A stretch of 64,000 nucleotides of DNA. Source: Marinobacter similis. GTDB taxonomy: Bacteria; Pseudomonadota; Gammaproteobacteria; Pseudomonadales; Oleiphilaceae. Under the pieces are notes generated by a model. It had not been told where the DNA came from. It saw nothing but the letters and a program-made list of their open reading frames with translations, and searched no databases. Positions within the stretch are counted from its first letter, which is position 1, and every line of letters begins with the position of its first letter. The position numbers were made by a program, and so were the translations under genes. Below, piece after piece: positions 11,122-21,957 of this stretch. The DNA lies in assembly GCF_000830985.1 (NCBI RefSeq), contig NZ_CP007151.1, positions 1,426,001-1,490,000 on the forward strand, in the 5' to 3' direction.

Positions 11122-12444
11122 TTAAAGAACCATAGCCGCCAACCAGCCAAAGCCAAGCAGCGGCAGGTTGTAGTGCAGGAACGTGGGTACCACGGTGTCC
11201 CAGATGTGGTTGTGTTGGCCGTCGACGTTCAGGCCAGCCGTGGGACCAAGGGTGGAATCGGAGGCCGGAGAACCGGCATCACCGAGGGCGCCGGCGGTGC
11301 CGACCAGGGCGACGATGGCCAGGGGGCTGAAGCCCAGTTGCAGGGCCAGCGGCACGTACAGGGCGGCAATGATGGGGATGGTCGAGAAAGAGGAGCCAAT
11401 ACCCATGGTAATCAGCAGGCCAACTACCAGCATCAGCAGGGCCGCCAGGGCCTTGTTCTCGCCAATGGTGGCGACGGAGCTGTCCACCAGGGTGGCGATC
11501 TCGCCGGTCTCACGCATGACTTCGGCAAAGCCTGAGGCGGCGATCATGATGAAACCGATCATCGCCAGCATCTTCATGCCCTCGGTGAACAGGTCATCGG
11601 CTTCCTTCCAGCGCACTACCCCGGACAGGTTGAACAGCACGAAACCGGCCAGGGCGCCGAGGATCATTGAGCCGAGCCAGAGCTGCACCACGAACGCGGT
11701 CACAATGGCGACCAGTGCCATTACCAGGGTGCGAGGGCTGTAGCTGGCATCCACGCGCTCAGCTTTGGTCAGTGCGTCCATGTCGTAGTCCCGGCCACCG
11801 CGGTAGCTGAAGAAGACAGCAATCAGCAGGCCGCAGAGCATGCCCAGTGCCGGCAGTGCCATGGCTTTCATCACGTTCAGGTCTGAGGCATCGACGCCGT
11901 TGGCGTTGATCTTGGCGACCAGGATCTCGTTCAGGTAAATGCCGCCAAAGCCAATCGGCAGGAACATGTACGGAGTGATCAGGCCGAAGGTCAGTACGCA
12001 GGCTACCAGGCGGCGGTCCATGTTCAGTTTTGCCATTACGTACAGGAGTGGCGGCACTACCAGCGGAATGAAGGCAATGTGGATGGGCAGGATGTTCTGG
12101 GACGAGATGGCCACTGCCAGCAACAGCCCAATGATCAGGAACCGCATGCCGGTGACGGCAGAACCATCTTCCTGTTTGCCAACCAGAGCCAGGGCACGAT
12201 CGGCCAGGGCGTGGGCCAGGCCGGATTTGCCGATAGCGACGGCAAACGCCCCGAGAGTGGCGTAGGACAGGGCTACGGTGGCGCCGCCGCCGAGGCCATT
12301 GTTGAAGGCTTCAATGGTGGCGTCCAGGGACATGCCGGCAATCAGGCCGCCGGAAATGGCACCAATGATCAGGGCAACAACAACGTGGATGCGGCTCAAA
12401 CTCAGGACGAGCATGATCGCAACCGCGGCTACAACGGCATTCAT
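11122..12444 (-). CDS. Na+/H+ antiporter, NhaC/YuiF-like family
   Basis: This 440-residue polytopic protein has about 11-12 hydrophobic helices, starting [20 protein letters not shown] and including [18 protein letters not shown] and the polar helix [19 protein letters not shown]. The layout fits the IT superfamily (Na+/H+ antiporter YuiF/HIN1107 group), which exports Na+ or takes up organic acids; the substrate is not certain. Such pumps are common in marine bacteria. It is transcribed alone. A family B hairpin lies at its 3' end. Confidence 0.75.
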   Translation of the reverse strand: MNAVVAAVAIMLVLSLSRIHVVVALIIGAISGGLIAGMSLDATIEAFNNGLGGGATVALSYATLGAFAVAIGKSGLAHALADRALALVGKQEDGSAVTGMRFLIIGLLLAVAISSQNILPIHIAFIPLVVPPLLYVMAKLNMDRRLVACVLTFGLITPYMFLPIGFGGIYLNEILVAKINANGVDASDLNVMKAMALPALGMLCGLLIAVFFSYRGGRDYDMDALTKAERVDASYSPRTLVMALVAIVTAFVVQLWLGSMILGALAGFVLFNLSGVVRWKEADDLFTEGMKMLAMIGFIMIAASGFAEVMRETGEIATLVDSSVATIGENKALAALLMLVVGLLITMGIGSSFSTIPIIAALYVPLALQLGFSPLAIVALVGTAGALGDAGSPASDSTLGPTAGLNVDGQHNHIWDTVVPTFLHYNLPLLGFGWLAAMVL

Positions 12445-12559
12445 GGCAGACTCCGAATAGGGATAACAGGATTTTTCCGGTCCGTTCAGGGGACCGGGTT
12501 CACGAAAAGCGGGCTAATGTGCAGGAAATGATCGCTACAGTCAAAGCGCGATGGCGCGC

Positions 12560-12790
12560 TTAGTCGTCACCGATGCGGGAAAACCGGGGCACCTGTTCAC
12601 CGGCCAGTTCTACGGTTTCCCGAAACATTGACAGCGGCCGGACCCAAAGGCTGTGATCGCCGTACAGGCAGCGATAAATCACCAGCCATTCTTCGGTCTC
12701 ACTGTGTCGGGCCAGGTCGATGACCTGGTAGTCCTTGCCCTTATAATGACGGTAGCGACCGGGTCGGATGGTGTGTCGGGAGTCGGTCAT
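12560..12790 (-). CDS. DUF1653 family protein
   Basis: This 76-residue protein matches the short DUF1653 family (RPGRYRHYKGKDYQVIDLARHSETEEWLVIYRCLYGD then LWVRPLSMF, quoted in parts). The family folds as a small beta barrel and has no known function. There is no signal peptide or membrane segment. It lies alone between the antiporter and the diguanylate cyclase. Confidence 0.8.
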   Translation of the reverse strand: MTDSRHTIRPGRYRHYKGKDYQVIDLARHSETEEWLVIYRCLYGDHSLWVRPLSMFRETVELAGEQVPRFSRIGDD

Positions 12791-12952
12791 GGGCTGCCTC
12801 GTTGGAAACTAACCGGATTGGAACATCGGATACGGGACGGTATCGCCCCGAGGGTCTAGACTAAAAACACATCCTGAGCGGACGCGCTAAAACTTGTTTA
12901 GGGCCCACGCAGTGTAGTTTATGTCATCGGGCCCGAAAACCGGAACCTGTCT

Positions 12953-14751
12953 ATGAAGTACACCGCCAATCCTGCGGCCCTGTTTTGGTTGGTACTGGTC
13001 ACGCTGTTGAGCGTGAACCAGGCCAATGCTGACCCCGCAGCAATCCGCTGGTTCGAGGATGCGGGCCAGCCGTTGAACATTAACGAGGTTCTGGCCCGGG
13101 AGCCGGATCAATGGCAATCGATTGATTCTGGCCGCGGGTTGAACCTGGGGTTCAGTGACAGTACCTACTGGCTTAAAGTGGCGGTGGCCCCAGAATCGGT
13201 GAATCAGGTGCTGGAGATCAGTTACCCGCTGCTGGATGAGGTAGACCTGTTTTGGGTGCTCAACGGCCGGGTCATCCGCAGTTACGAGACCGGGGATACT
13301 CGACCTTTTGCCAGCCGGCCAGTCGACCATCGGAATTTTGTTTTCTCGGTTCCGTCCAACACGGAACCGATTATCGCCTACCTGCGGGTGAAAACCCAGG
13401 GCGCGGTTCAGGTACCGGTGGAGGTGGAAACCGCGGTTGAGTTCCTGGCCGGTGAACAACTGTCCTATGGCTGGCAGGCCATGTTCCTCGGCATCATTGT
13501 GCACTGGCCCTATACAACCTGTTTTTGTACACCATAGTTCGCCAAGCCACCTATCTTTGGTACGTGCTAACAGTGGTACTGTCGGGGTTGGTGCACTTGC
13601 ACTTCAAGGGCATTCTGTTCCAGTGGCTATGGCCGGAATTGCCCGGGCTGAACCGGTACGTCACCATTCCGCTCACCGGCCTGACCATGATCGCGGCGCT
13701 GGTGTTCAGTCTCCAGTTTCTGGCCGTGGCCCGCTACAGCAGGGCCAGCTACCGTTTACTGCAGGCCTTGATGGTGGGCGCCGGGCTCAGCATTGTGATC
13801 GGCGCCTTTGGCGCTTACCAGACGGCCATCACTCTGGTGGCGATATTGGCGGCGATAGCGACTCCGGCCGCCTGGCTTATCGGGATTTTTGTTTGGTCCC
13901 GGAGCCAGAAGCTGGCGGGGATTTATGTACTGGCCTGGACCCCGCTGCTGTTAGGCCACCTGATTTTGGCCGTCAGCAAGCTGGGCTACCTGCCGACCAC
14001 CTTCCTGACCGAATTCGGACCCCAGATTGGCGTCGCCATCGAGGTCATCCTGTTGTCGTTTGCCCTGGCCTACCGGATCAACCTCGAGCGCCGGCGTCGT
14101 CTTAGGGCCCAGGAACAGGCCCTGGGTATTCAGCGCCGGGCAAACCAGACCCTGGAGGAGCGGGTGCGGGAGCGCACGGAGGAGCTGCAGCGGGCTAACC
14201 GCCGGCTGGAAGCGATCAGCCTGACCGATGGCCTGACCCAGGTCGCCAACCGGCGACAGTTCGATAACCGGCTCAAGGAGGAGTGGTGCCGGATTGGTCG
14301 CCAGGAACTGCCCATGAGCCTGCTACTGCTGGACATTGATTACTTCAAGTCGGTGAACGATCGCTATGGCCATCTGGTAGGAGACGACTGCCTGATTACT
14401 GTTGCGGCCATCTGTGCCAATGAAATCCAGCGTTCCGGGGATCTGCTGGCGCGCTACGGCGGTGAGGAGTTTGCGGTGCTGTTACCGGCGACGCCGGCAG
14501 AGGGTGCCGAGCAAGTGGCAGAGCGCCTAAGGCAGGTCGTGGAGAACGCCACGGTGTATCCGGGCGCACAGGAAGCGGCGGTTAGTCTAAGTGTCAGTGT
14601 TGGCGTTGCCACCGTGGTGCCGACCCAGGATGTGGCCCCGGGCGAGCTGATCCGGCGCGCCGATGCCGCCCTTTATGGTGCCAAGGGCGCAGGCCGGAAC
14701 CGTGTGATGACCTACCGCGGACTCCGTACGGTGTCCGCGGGCGATCAATAA
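12953..14751 (+). CDS. 7TMR-DISM diguanylate cyclase (frameshifted)
   Basis: A signal peptide ends near NQANA. A periplasmic 7TMR-DISM extracellular-2 domain follows (about residues 30-165, with DSTYWLKVAV and YPLLDEVDLFWV), then seven membrane helices, a short coiled coil (EERVRERTEELQRANRRLE) and a GGDEF domain. The active motif is GGEEF. An RxxD inhibitory site (RSGD) lies five residues before it, so the enzyme should make c-di-GMP with product feedback. One base is missing near 13500, at the entry to the membrane part. Restored length is about 598 residues. A similar receptor begins at 63214. Confidence 0.9.
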
Positions 14752-14757
14752 CACTAC

Positions 14758-15144
14758 TCAGTTTTTTAGCTTGTAGCGGCCCGGGCCAAGGAAAATGACC
14801 GCAACCGCAGTAAACAGGAAGAAGCCTTGCAGTTCCAGTGCCCAGCCGCCGTTGCCGCCCAGTGACAGCAGTTGATGACCATGCACCAGGGCAATTGCGA
14901 CGAGCATGTTGAAGATGATCAGCAGCGCGCCAATCCGGGTGTGATACCCCAGCATGACCATCAGCGGCGCCAGTAACTCGCCAATAAACACGCCGTAGGC
15001 CAGCATCGCGGGTAAGCCGTGGCTAACCAGCTCACCTTCAATGAAGCCAATGCCGTTCAGCAGTTTGGCGATGCCATGGAACAGCATGAGCCCGCCCAGC
15101 GTCAGGCGAATGATCAGTTTTCCCAGATCGACATTTTCCAGCAA
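14758..15144 (-). CDS. DoxX family membrane protein
   Basis: This 128-residue protein has four hydrophobic helices and the typical opening LIIRLTLGGLMLFHGIAKLL, then GYHTRIGALLIIFNMLVAIA. The DoxX family includes the small subunit of archaeal thiosulfate:quinone oxidoreductase, but bacterial members like this one have no confirmed reaction. It converges on the diguanylate cyclase, ending 6 bases after it, and probably has its own promoter. Confidence 0.85.
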   Translation of the reverse strand: MLENVDLGKLIIRLTLGGLMLFHGIAKLLNGIGFIEGELVSHGLPAMLAYGVFIGELLAPLMVMLGYHTRIGALLIIFNMLVAIALVHGHQLLSLGGNGGWALELQGFFLFTAVAVIFLGPGRYKLKN

Positions 15145-15206
15145 AATCAGTGTCTCCCGAAATCAGTGTATGAAGGGCGCCAAGCATACCCGGTTGTGGG
15201 GACGGC

Positions 15207-15692
15207 TTACAGATTGCGAATGTCGGGGTGCATCGGAATCAGCCGTTTTAGCAGGCGGTTCTGGGCGCCGGTGCTGATTCCGTTCTGCTCCATAGCCAGG
15301 ATCAGGTTTTCCGCCAGGGCATTGAATTGGGTCTCGGTGATCGCCATGTCGGCGTGGGCCTTGCGCATGGGCCGGCCGCTGTAGGTGCAGGGCCCGCCGC
15401 TGAGCTGGCACAGCTGATCGGTCAGGTGGCGATGGAACTGGGCCACGTTGATGCCCTTGAACTGGTGGTTGATGCGCTTGTCGTCCACGATCAGATACAG
15501 CAGGTCCTCGACAATCTCCGCCAGTCCAGCGCGCTCGCCTAGCTGCTGGTACAGCGTCGGTTCGGTGTTGCTGTTTGGCTCAGTTGCCAGGGGAGTGCTC
15601 AGGACCTGGCAGCCGGCCAGGGCTAAACCGGCAAGCAGCATGAGGACACGGCGGGCCAAAGCAGTGATCCGGGGTGTGGTGTGATGGCGCAT
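15207..15692 (-). CDS. Group I truncated haemoglobin lipoprotein
   Basis: This protein has a lipoprotein signal (LLAGLALAGC), so it should be anchored in the periplasm. A 2/2 globin of about 115 residues follows: LYQQLGERAGLAEIVEDLLY, INHQFKGIN, then RKAHADMAI holding the proximal histidine. Most truncated globins are cytosolic, so a lipidated one is notable. I chose the ATG at 15692, just past the stop of the DUF3034 gene at 15694; the open frame extends 15 codons further upstream but that would overlap it. It is last in a four-gene minus-strand run. Confidence 0.85.
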   Translation of the reverse strand: MRHHTTPRITALARRVLMLLAGLALAGCQVLSTPLATEPNSNTEPTLYQQLGERAGLAEIVEDLLYLIVDDKRINHQFKGINVAQFHRHLTDQLCQLSGGPCTYSGRPMRKAHADMAITETQFNALAENLILAMEQNGISTGAQNRLLKRLIPMHPDIRNL

Positions 15693-15693
15693 G

Positions 15694-16569
15694 TCAGAAG
15701 CTCCCCTGCAGCGACAGGTACAGACCCTGCTGGTCATTCAGCGTGGCGATGTCGCCCAGATTAACCAGGGCTGCGGTTACCGCCAGGCGCCGGTCCGGCA
15801 CCCAGGCTATAAAAAAATCCCACCAGTCGTCTTCGCTGGCAAAGCTCAGGTTGTCGGGCTTCTGCCGGTACTCGGCACCCACCAGCCATTGGCGGTTTAC
15901 AAAGACACCGACACTGGCCTCCGCCATCACTTCATAATCGTTATTGCGATCACCGCCAAAACCCAGCAGGCCGCCCTGGTTGGCCTTGGTGGCACGGGCG
16001 GTGGCGTTCATCAGCAGGTTGCGATCGAACACGGCAGCGAAGAACAGTTTACTGGCGCTAAGCAACAAGTCGGTGCCGCTGTCATCCCGGGCACCGATGG
16101 CCTCGGGGACGGTAAAATCGCGCTGGCGCTTGTACTGAACCCCGGCACTCCACTGACCCCAGGGGCTGTACAGCACGTCGCCGGCCAACCGCAGCTTGGC
16201 GCCGACAATGTCCTGATTGAGCTCGTCCTGCTCCAGGCCGAAACCGTCTTTCAGGGTGAACACCAGTTCGTCCAGATCGAGTGTTTGGCGAGCCACGGTC
16301 AGCTCGATCCGGTTATTCCAGTTCAACCCGGCGCCGGTGACTGACAGGCTGTAGTCATCAGTTTCGGCCTGGCTGAGCGCGAGGGTGCCGCCCCACTCTT
16401 CGTCGCTGGCGTAACTGCCGAGCAGTGCCCAGGGCACCAGTCCGCCGCCGGCACTGCCTTCAATGGTGGATACGCCACCCGTGGCCCAGATCCGGCTGCC
16501 GATGGTGGCGGATGCGGGTGGGCAGGCCAGGGCAAACAGGATGGCCATTATCAGCAGGCGGCAGGTCAT
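15694..16569 (-). CDS. DUF3034 outer-membrane-like protein
   Basis: The 291-residue protein has an N-terminal signal peptide (ending PPASA) followed by alternating hydrophobic/polar strands typical of a beta barrel (SVTGAGLNWNNRIELTVARQ; ATLNDQQGLYLSLQGSF with C-terminal phenylalanine). This matches DUF3034, a family of unknown function often found with cupredoxin and GGDEF/EAL genes. Its start overlaps the stop of the upstream EAL gene by 4 bases, showing translational coupling. Confidence 0.8.
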   Translation of the reverse strand: MTCRLLIMAILFALACPPASATIGSRIWATGGVSTIEGSAGGGLVPWALLGSYASDEEWGGTLALSQAETDDYSLSVTGAGLNWNNRIELTVARQTLDLDELVFTLKDGFGLEQDELNQDIVGAKLRLAGDVLYSPWGQWSAGVQYKRQRDFTVPEAIGARDDSGTDLLLSASKLFFAAVFDRNLLMNATARATKANQGGLLGFGGDRNNDYEVMAEASVGVFVNRQWLVGAEYRQKPDNLSFASEDDWWDFFIAWVPDRRLAVTAALVNLGDIATLNDQQGLYLSLQGSF

Positions 16570-18922
16570 GAATGATCTTCCAGCAGGTGTTGTGTTAAAT
16601 TTTGGCGGCGGCTCGCCAACGTCTGGGCGGTTTCGACCAGTTGGTCAGGGGCTACCGGCCGACTCAGGTAGAAGCCCTGGGCAAGGTCACACCGCCACTG
16701 TTGCAGTAGCTCCCAGGCGGCCAGGTTCTCGATGCCTTCGGCCACCACTTTCAGGCCCAGGCCATGGGCCATGTCGATGGTCGACTTCACGATCAGCTGG
16801 TCCTGGGGTTCGGTGTCCAGATTCAGGACAAAGGATTTGTCGATTTTCAGCTCCTGCACCGGCAGCTTGCGCAGCTGCGACAGGGAGGAGTAACCAGTTC
16901 CGAAATCGTCGACCGACAGGGTCATGCCCAGTGCCCTGAGCCGGTTCAGTGTTGCCATGGCCTCTTCCGGGTCCTTCATCAGGGCGCTCTCGGTCACTTC
17001 CAGGGTGATTCGCTCCATGCCCTGATGCCAATTGGCAAAGGCCCTGGTGAGATGATCGGTAAGCTCTGGCCAGGTCAGGTCCATGGCCGATAGATTGATG
17101 GCGACACCGGCGTTGATTCCCTGTCCGGCCCAGGCCCGAGCATCCTCTGCAACGCGCTCCAGGATATGGGCGGTCAGATTGTGGATCTGGCCAGACTGCT
17201 CGGCCAGAAATATGAACTCTTCGGGGGAAACGAAACCAAGCTCCGGGTGGATCCAGCGCACCAGAGCTTCGACCTGAACCAGCTCACCGGTACGGGTACT
17301 GAGCTTGGGCTGATAGTTCATGTGCAGGCCACCATTGATGATGGCAGAGTGCAAATCGGCCGTTAGCTGCAGCTCGCGAAGGTGGCTTTCGTCCTGGCCT
17401 GGGCGGTAACGGGTAACCGGCTCCGGCTGATCCTCAGCTCGTTCAAAGGTCAGATTCAGCCGCCGACGCAGTTCGTTGGTGCTGGTTGCGTCGTTGGGCA
17501 GCTCCATGGTGACCATAGTGGCGCGGATGGAGAATGGGCTGTTATTAATCTGCAGGGGCGATTGAATGACATCCAGCAAGTGGCGGGCCAGGGTATCGAC
17601 CTGGTCCGGATGGCGTGCAGGGATCAGTGCCAGGAACTCGCCGCCGCCGGTGCGGGCAATCAGCTGCGCATCGGGTAATTCACTCTGCAATCGCCGGGCT
17701 ATGCCCTGCAGCACCGAATCCCCGAACTCCAGGCCCAGGGTATCGTTGACGTCGGCCAGCTCATTCAGCCTCAAGCCGATCAAGGTGCAGGCGTCGCCGT
17801 GATCAAACAGGGCCTGGACTGACTGCATCAATGCGTTCCGGTTGCCCAGTTTGGTGACCTCGTCGTGAGAAGCGGCATAGCGGATCTCCGCTTCCCGCTC
17901 CCGCAGGCGTACCAGCATGTCACGCAAGGCATCCCGCAGCTGCTTCAATTCGCCACCGGTACGAATTTCAGGCGGCGTCGGGCTTTGACCGTCCCCAACG
18001 GCGCGGGCGTAATCTGCCAGTTGTAGCACTGGGCGGCCCAGGTTCGGGCGATCACGAGGGCCAGCACGATGGCGAGCAACAGGATAACCAGGACCAACAC
18101 CACAATGACTTGGGTCCTGGTGTAATAACTCTGAAGCGTCGCTTCCCGGCTAATCATCAGTACGGCCTGGATATCGCCCGAGTCGTCGTTACCCAGGTTG
18201 ATGGCGCGGCTGAAGTAGTTCTGGCGGTTCAGCAACATCCGTGGTGTGTCGTCGGCCTGGGTGAGCTCGCGCACCATGTCCGTGTCGCGGGCACTGGTAG
18301 CGGCGAAAATCTGATAGGCGTCGTTGCTGTTTGTGCGCGCCCTGAACACCACCTCTGTGCCACTCAGGCGGGCGACCAAAAGCGCCAGTGCCTGGTCGAG
18401 GGCAAAGCCGGCAACTAGCCGGGCCCGGAGCCCCGGACCCTGAACCGGGACCTGCAGAATCTCATAGCCCTGGCCATCAAGGTAGGCAAAGGTCCGGGTG
18501 AAACCCTGGCCGGTTCCATGGTCAACCAGGGCGTCCATGATTTCCGGAGCCTGTTGATTGAGCGTGGAAGCAATCGGCTCGCCGCTGTTATTGATCAGCA
18601 CGGAAAAATCGGCTTGGGCCCGGCGACTGTGATTTTCCAGTGCACTGTAGATGGTGCCGGGATCGCCACTGGCGACGGCGGAGCGAAAGCCGAAGTCCTT
18701 GACCACAACCTGTAGTCGGGACAGCACCAGGTCTGTTCGGCGTTCCAGGATTTCCCGGGTCATTCGTTCGCCGATGTTGAGCTGCTCGCTGGCTCGGCTT
18801 TTTTCATCTTCAAACAGATAGACCATGAACAGGGCGGCCATGGACAGGCTGACCAGCACTACCAGTGCGATCATCACGGTAATCAGCCGGCCTCGAAAGC
18901 CCATGTGGGTTTGCGGTCTCAT
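16566..18922 (-). CDS. Membrane c-di-GMP phosphodiesterase with degenerate GGDEF and intact EAL (frameshifted)
   Basis: Two helices (about residues 14-35 and 285-307) flank a periplasmic sensor region. A HAMP-like linker (VLQLADYARAVG) then leads into GGDEF and EAL domains. The GGDEF motif reads GGGEF and is probably inactive as a cyclase. The EAL part is intact: EALVRW, NLSAMDL, EVTESALM, DDFGTGYSSL, KIDKSF and AEGIENL. It should therefore hydrolyse c-di-GMP in response to a periplasmic signal. One base is missing near 18030, within a C run (GGGCCCGCCC read one C short). Restored length is about 785 residues. It overlaps both neighbours by 1-4 bases. Confidence 0.88.
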
Positions 18923-19563
18923 TAAAGCTCTTGGAAACGTTGTTGAAGAAGATCCATGGTGCCGTCGGCTGGCAGCTCTGGCGTCAGGTTGATGGTCAGT
19001 GATTGGTCGTTGCTACTGTCCCAGGTCCGGGTCACCGGCTGGGTGTTGTCGGGCAGGCGCGGATGCCAGATCTTGAGTGTTAGCGGCATCGGCGTTTCGT
19101 TATTCACCGGCAGGGTAACGCGGCCATTGGCATCGGTTCGGCCAATGGCGGCGGTTTGGCTGACGATGATAAAGGCCTGCATGTGGTCGTGAATGTTGCA
19201 GCCCAGCTCAACAATACCGGGCTTGTCGAACAGCACCGGGGTCTGGGGCTTGCCCGCGTACAGCTCGATATTGAAGGTTTTGGCCGGGGAAAACGAATAC
19301 ACGTGGTGTTGGGTGTTGTCGCGGTTGGGGAATTCGACCTGTGAGCCAACCGGCACGATCAGGACCTTTGGGTGGAATTCGCGATCTTTCTGGTAAATTT
19401 CGGCGCTAACTGGCGTTACTTCGTCGACCTGATCCAGATAGACCACGGCACCGGTTACCGGAGCGTTGTTGTCGGGTGTGGTGATGGTGAGGCTCAGGTT
19501 AACTGCCAGTGCTGACATCGGCCACAACAAAAACGCCAGCGCTGCCGCTGTTACTTTTCTCAT
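18922..19563 (-). CDS. Periplasmic cupredoxin-like 'methylamine utilisation' protein
   Basis: A signal peptide ends at about residue 20 (PMSALA). The 213-residue protein carries a type 1 copper site: histidine in NRDNTQHHVYSF, then cysteine, histidine and methionine in ELGCNIHDHMQAF. Proteins of this group are often labelled methylamine utilisation protein, but no mau genes are present here, so that label should not be taken as function. It is probably a periplasmic electron carrier or copper protein. It opens the run cupredoxin, EAL phosphodiesterase, DUF3034, truncated haemoglobin; adjacent start and stop codons overlap. Confidence 0.82.
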   Translation of the reverse strand: MRKVTAAALAFLLWPMSALAVNLSLTITTPDNNAPVTGAVVYLDQVDEVTPVSAEIYQKDREFHPKVLIVPVGSQVEFPNRDNTQHHVYSFSPAKTFNIELYAGKPQTPVLFDKPGIVELGCNIHDHMQAFIIVSQTAAIGRTDANGRVTLPVNNETPMPLTLKIWHPRLPDNTQPVTRTWDSSNDQSLTINLTPELPADGTMDLLQQRFQEL

Positions 19564-19579
19564 GAAACGTCTGACCTTA

Positions 19580-20269
19580 TCAGGCTATTCCGGACCCCAG
19601 GGAAAATCGAATGTGGTTCCGAACCAGTAAATTTTCCCAGTAATGCCGCATCCAGTCCCAGGCGGCATTGTTGACCTGTTCTACGAACGGATCGAGGTTC
19701 AGCTCATAGTAGTCTGGCGTACCGGCAATCTGGAGCACGGTGATGGTGATTGCATCGTCCAACTCATTCGAGAAGGGTTCGCCAATAAGCTGATGAGTCA
19801 ACAGGTTAGCACGGGTGGCTTCAAGATCCACCAAATCGCTGGCGCGAATGGAGCGATTATTCTCGTACATTTCCTCCATCAACCGATGGCACAGGTAGGC
19901 CCGGATCAGTAAGCCATCCAGGCCATCGTATTTCACAATCAGCGCTGACGGCCGGGTGAAGTATTGGGTGGCAGCATCTACAAACGGGGCGAACAGCTCA
20001 GCCTTGCCGGCTTCACGGGCGCAGGCTTCGACACATTCGATCAGGCGGGGCGCCATTTCGATGTATTCCACCGCGAACTGGAACAGCGAGGTGGCCGGTT
20101 GGTACCCGTCAATAGTGACGGATGAAGGCAGGCAGGCCGCCTTCTCCCGGAGTTGCTGGAGAAAGATGCCCGAACGTGCTTCCTTGCGTCGTGCTTGATC
20201 AATAATCTCGAGAACCACCTGTGGTGTCATGTCAGGAGATGCCGATGTTGTAACGAATTGAGGTCGCAA
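19580..20269 (-). CDS. Conserved protein of unknown function
   Basis: I do not recognise this family. The protein is soluble, up to 229 residues, mainly helical and rich in aromatic and acidic residues (FQFAVEYIEMAPRLIECVEA; NAAWDWMRHYWENLL). No signal peptide or membrane segment is visible. A TTG at 20269 has GGGAGGGG directly upstream and is the start used here; an ATG at 20230 is the alternative but lacks a good ribosome-binding site. It lies 16 bases upstream of the cupredoxin gene on the same strand and may lead that operon. Confidence 0.55.
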   Translation of the reverse strand: MRPQFVTTSASPDMTPQVVLEIIDQARRKEARSGIFLQQLREKAACLPSSVTIDGYQPATSLFQFAVEYIEMAPRLIECVEACAREAGKAELFAPFVDAATQYFTRPSALIVKYDGLDGLLIRAYLCHRLMEEMYENNRSIRASDLVDLEATRANLLTHQLIGEPFSNELDDAITITVLQIAGTPDYYELNLDPFVEQVNNAAWDWMRHYWENLLVRNHIRFSLGSGIA

Positions 20270-20429
20270 GGCCCCTCCCGTAGTCCGTATACCGTATCTG
20301 GGCAGGCAAGCAGCGGCGGACGGTCCACTACAGGCCTGCCATTTCCGACAAGTGTAGTCGACATTTTGCGCCTTGCCGGTTCAACACCAGGAAAAAACCG
20401 GCGTGTGTGAGTGTGCTTCGGCGGTCTGT

Positions 20430-21752
20430 TCAGGCGCGTTCAAACCAGCGCTGATGTCGGCTGTGGGACCAGCACAGCCAGCCCATGCTGAGCGCCCGTG
20501 CCAGCATCAGACAGATCAGTGAAAACCACAGGCCGTGGTTGCCCCAACCGGTGGTGAGCCACCACACCGGCAGGAACACCACCAGCGCCGAAAACAGCAT
20601 GGTGTTCTGCATATCCCGGGTGCGGGTGGCACCGATGAAAATACCATCCAGTAAAAAGCCCCAGACCGCCGCGAAGGGCAGCAGCCAGAGCCAGGGCAAA
20701 TACTGCCAGGCGGTGGTGCGGACCTCTTCGATCCCGGTCAACAAGGCAATCAGACCCCGGCCCCCGGCGACAAACACCACGGTCAGCAGCAGGGCGCCCC
20801 AGAGCGACCAGCGCAGGGCACTGCGGAATACCGCCCGGAAACGAATCCGACTGCCCTTGCCGATGGCTTCACCAATTAAGGCCTCGGCGGCATTGGCAAA
20901 GCCATCCAGGGCATTGGATATGAGAAGCAGGAAGGTCAGCAGTACCGCGTTGGCGGCCAAAATGGTGTCGCCCTGCCGGGCACCCTGGGCGGTAAAAAAC
21001 GCCAGCACCAACAGCAGGGCAATGGTGCGAACCATAATGAAACGGTTGACCTGGAGAATGGCAGGTAGTCGCTCAGTTGGCCGAACAGGGCCCGGGTCAG
21101 GCGCTGGCCCTCGGGCATCCGGGTCAGGACGATGGCAAAGCCGATGCCGGCGGCACCGTATTCCGCGATTACCGTGGCGATGGCAACGCCCCGGCTGTTC
21201 CAGCCCAGGCCGGTGACAAACAGGATATCCAGCACGATGTTCACGCCGTTGGCCACGATCAGTATGATCATCGGGCCGCGGGCGAACTGGGTGCCAATCA
21301 GCCAGCCCACCAGCGTGTACTGGCACAGCACCGCCGGGGCACTCCAGATCCGGATGGCGGCATACTCGGCGGCCAGGCTACTGACATCCGGACTGGGGGT
21401 CATCAGATTCAGGCCCAAGGCAATCAGCGCTGGTGCAACAGGATCAGCAGCAGCCCGATGGCCACCGACAGCAGCACCGAGCGCAGCAGCAGCGCGACCT
21501 GACCAAACCGGTCGCGCTTACCCCAGGCCTGGCCGCCAGGCCGGTCGTGCCCATGCGCATGAAGCCAAAAGTCCAGTACAGGATGCTGAACAGGTTGGCG
21601 CCGACGGCGACCGCGCCGAGGTATTCCGGACTGTCCAGGTGGCCCAGCACGGCAGTATCCACCAGGCCCAGCAGCGGCACGGTCAGGTTGGTCAGCATCA
21701 GTGGCCAGGCCAGGGCCCAGAGGCGCCGGTCGATGGCAGGCAGGTGGAACAT
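20430..21752 (-). CDS. MATE family efflux transporter, DinF-like (frameshifted three times)
   Basis: This is a multidrug/cation antiporter of the MATE superfamily. Pieces in three successive frames join into about 440 residues with 12 helices. The N-terminus (WPLMLTNLTVPLLGLVDTAV, LGAVAVGANLFSILYW) is the classic MATE entry, and VANGVNIVLDILFVTGLGW is the second MATE signature. Single bases are missing near 21538 (CCC read as CC), 21433 and 21068. The C-terminal half resembles DinF (RDMQNTMLFSALVVFLPVWW). It is divergent from the cytochrome oxidase operon. Confidence 0.87.
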
Positions 21753-21811
21753 CCTATATCGCTCTGTTTTTTAAAAATGTGTGGTTAGCAGTTTTGGATT
21801 TAACTGATTTT

Positions 21812-21840
21812 TTAGCCTTTTTCGGATCTGTGTCTATACT
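21812..21840 (+). promoter_or_regulatory. Possible sigma-70 promoter of the oxidase operon
   Basis: TATACT at 21835-21840 is a good -10 element. Seventeen bases upstream the -35 candidate TTAGCC (21812-21817) is poor, so the call depends mainly on the -10 and on position before coxB. The leader would be about 110 bases. Confidence 0.3.
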
Positions 21841-21957
21841 CGTTTTTGAGGTATCCATAAGCAGGCTTCCACACTGATTCCAGGGTGTATGCGAGCGCCC
21901 GAAAAATCAGTGGGATAACGCAAATCCGACAAGAATAACACTCTGTGGAGACACAGT

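Noticed and set aside
18922..19563. A methylamine utilisation (mau) pathway
   Set aside because: Only a cupredoxin-like protein with that customary label is present; no methylamine dehydrogenase subunits or mau maturation genes are nearby.
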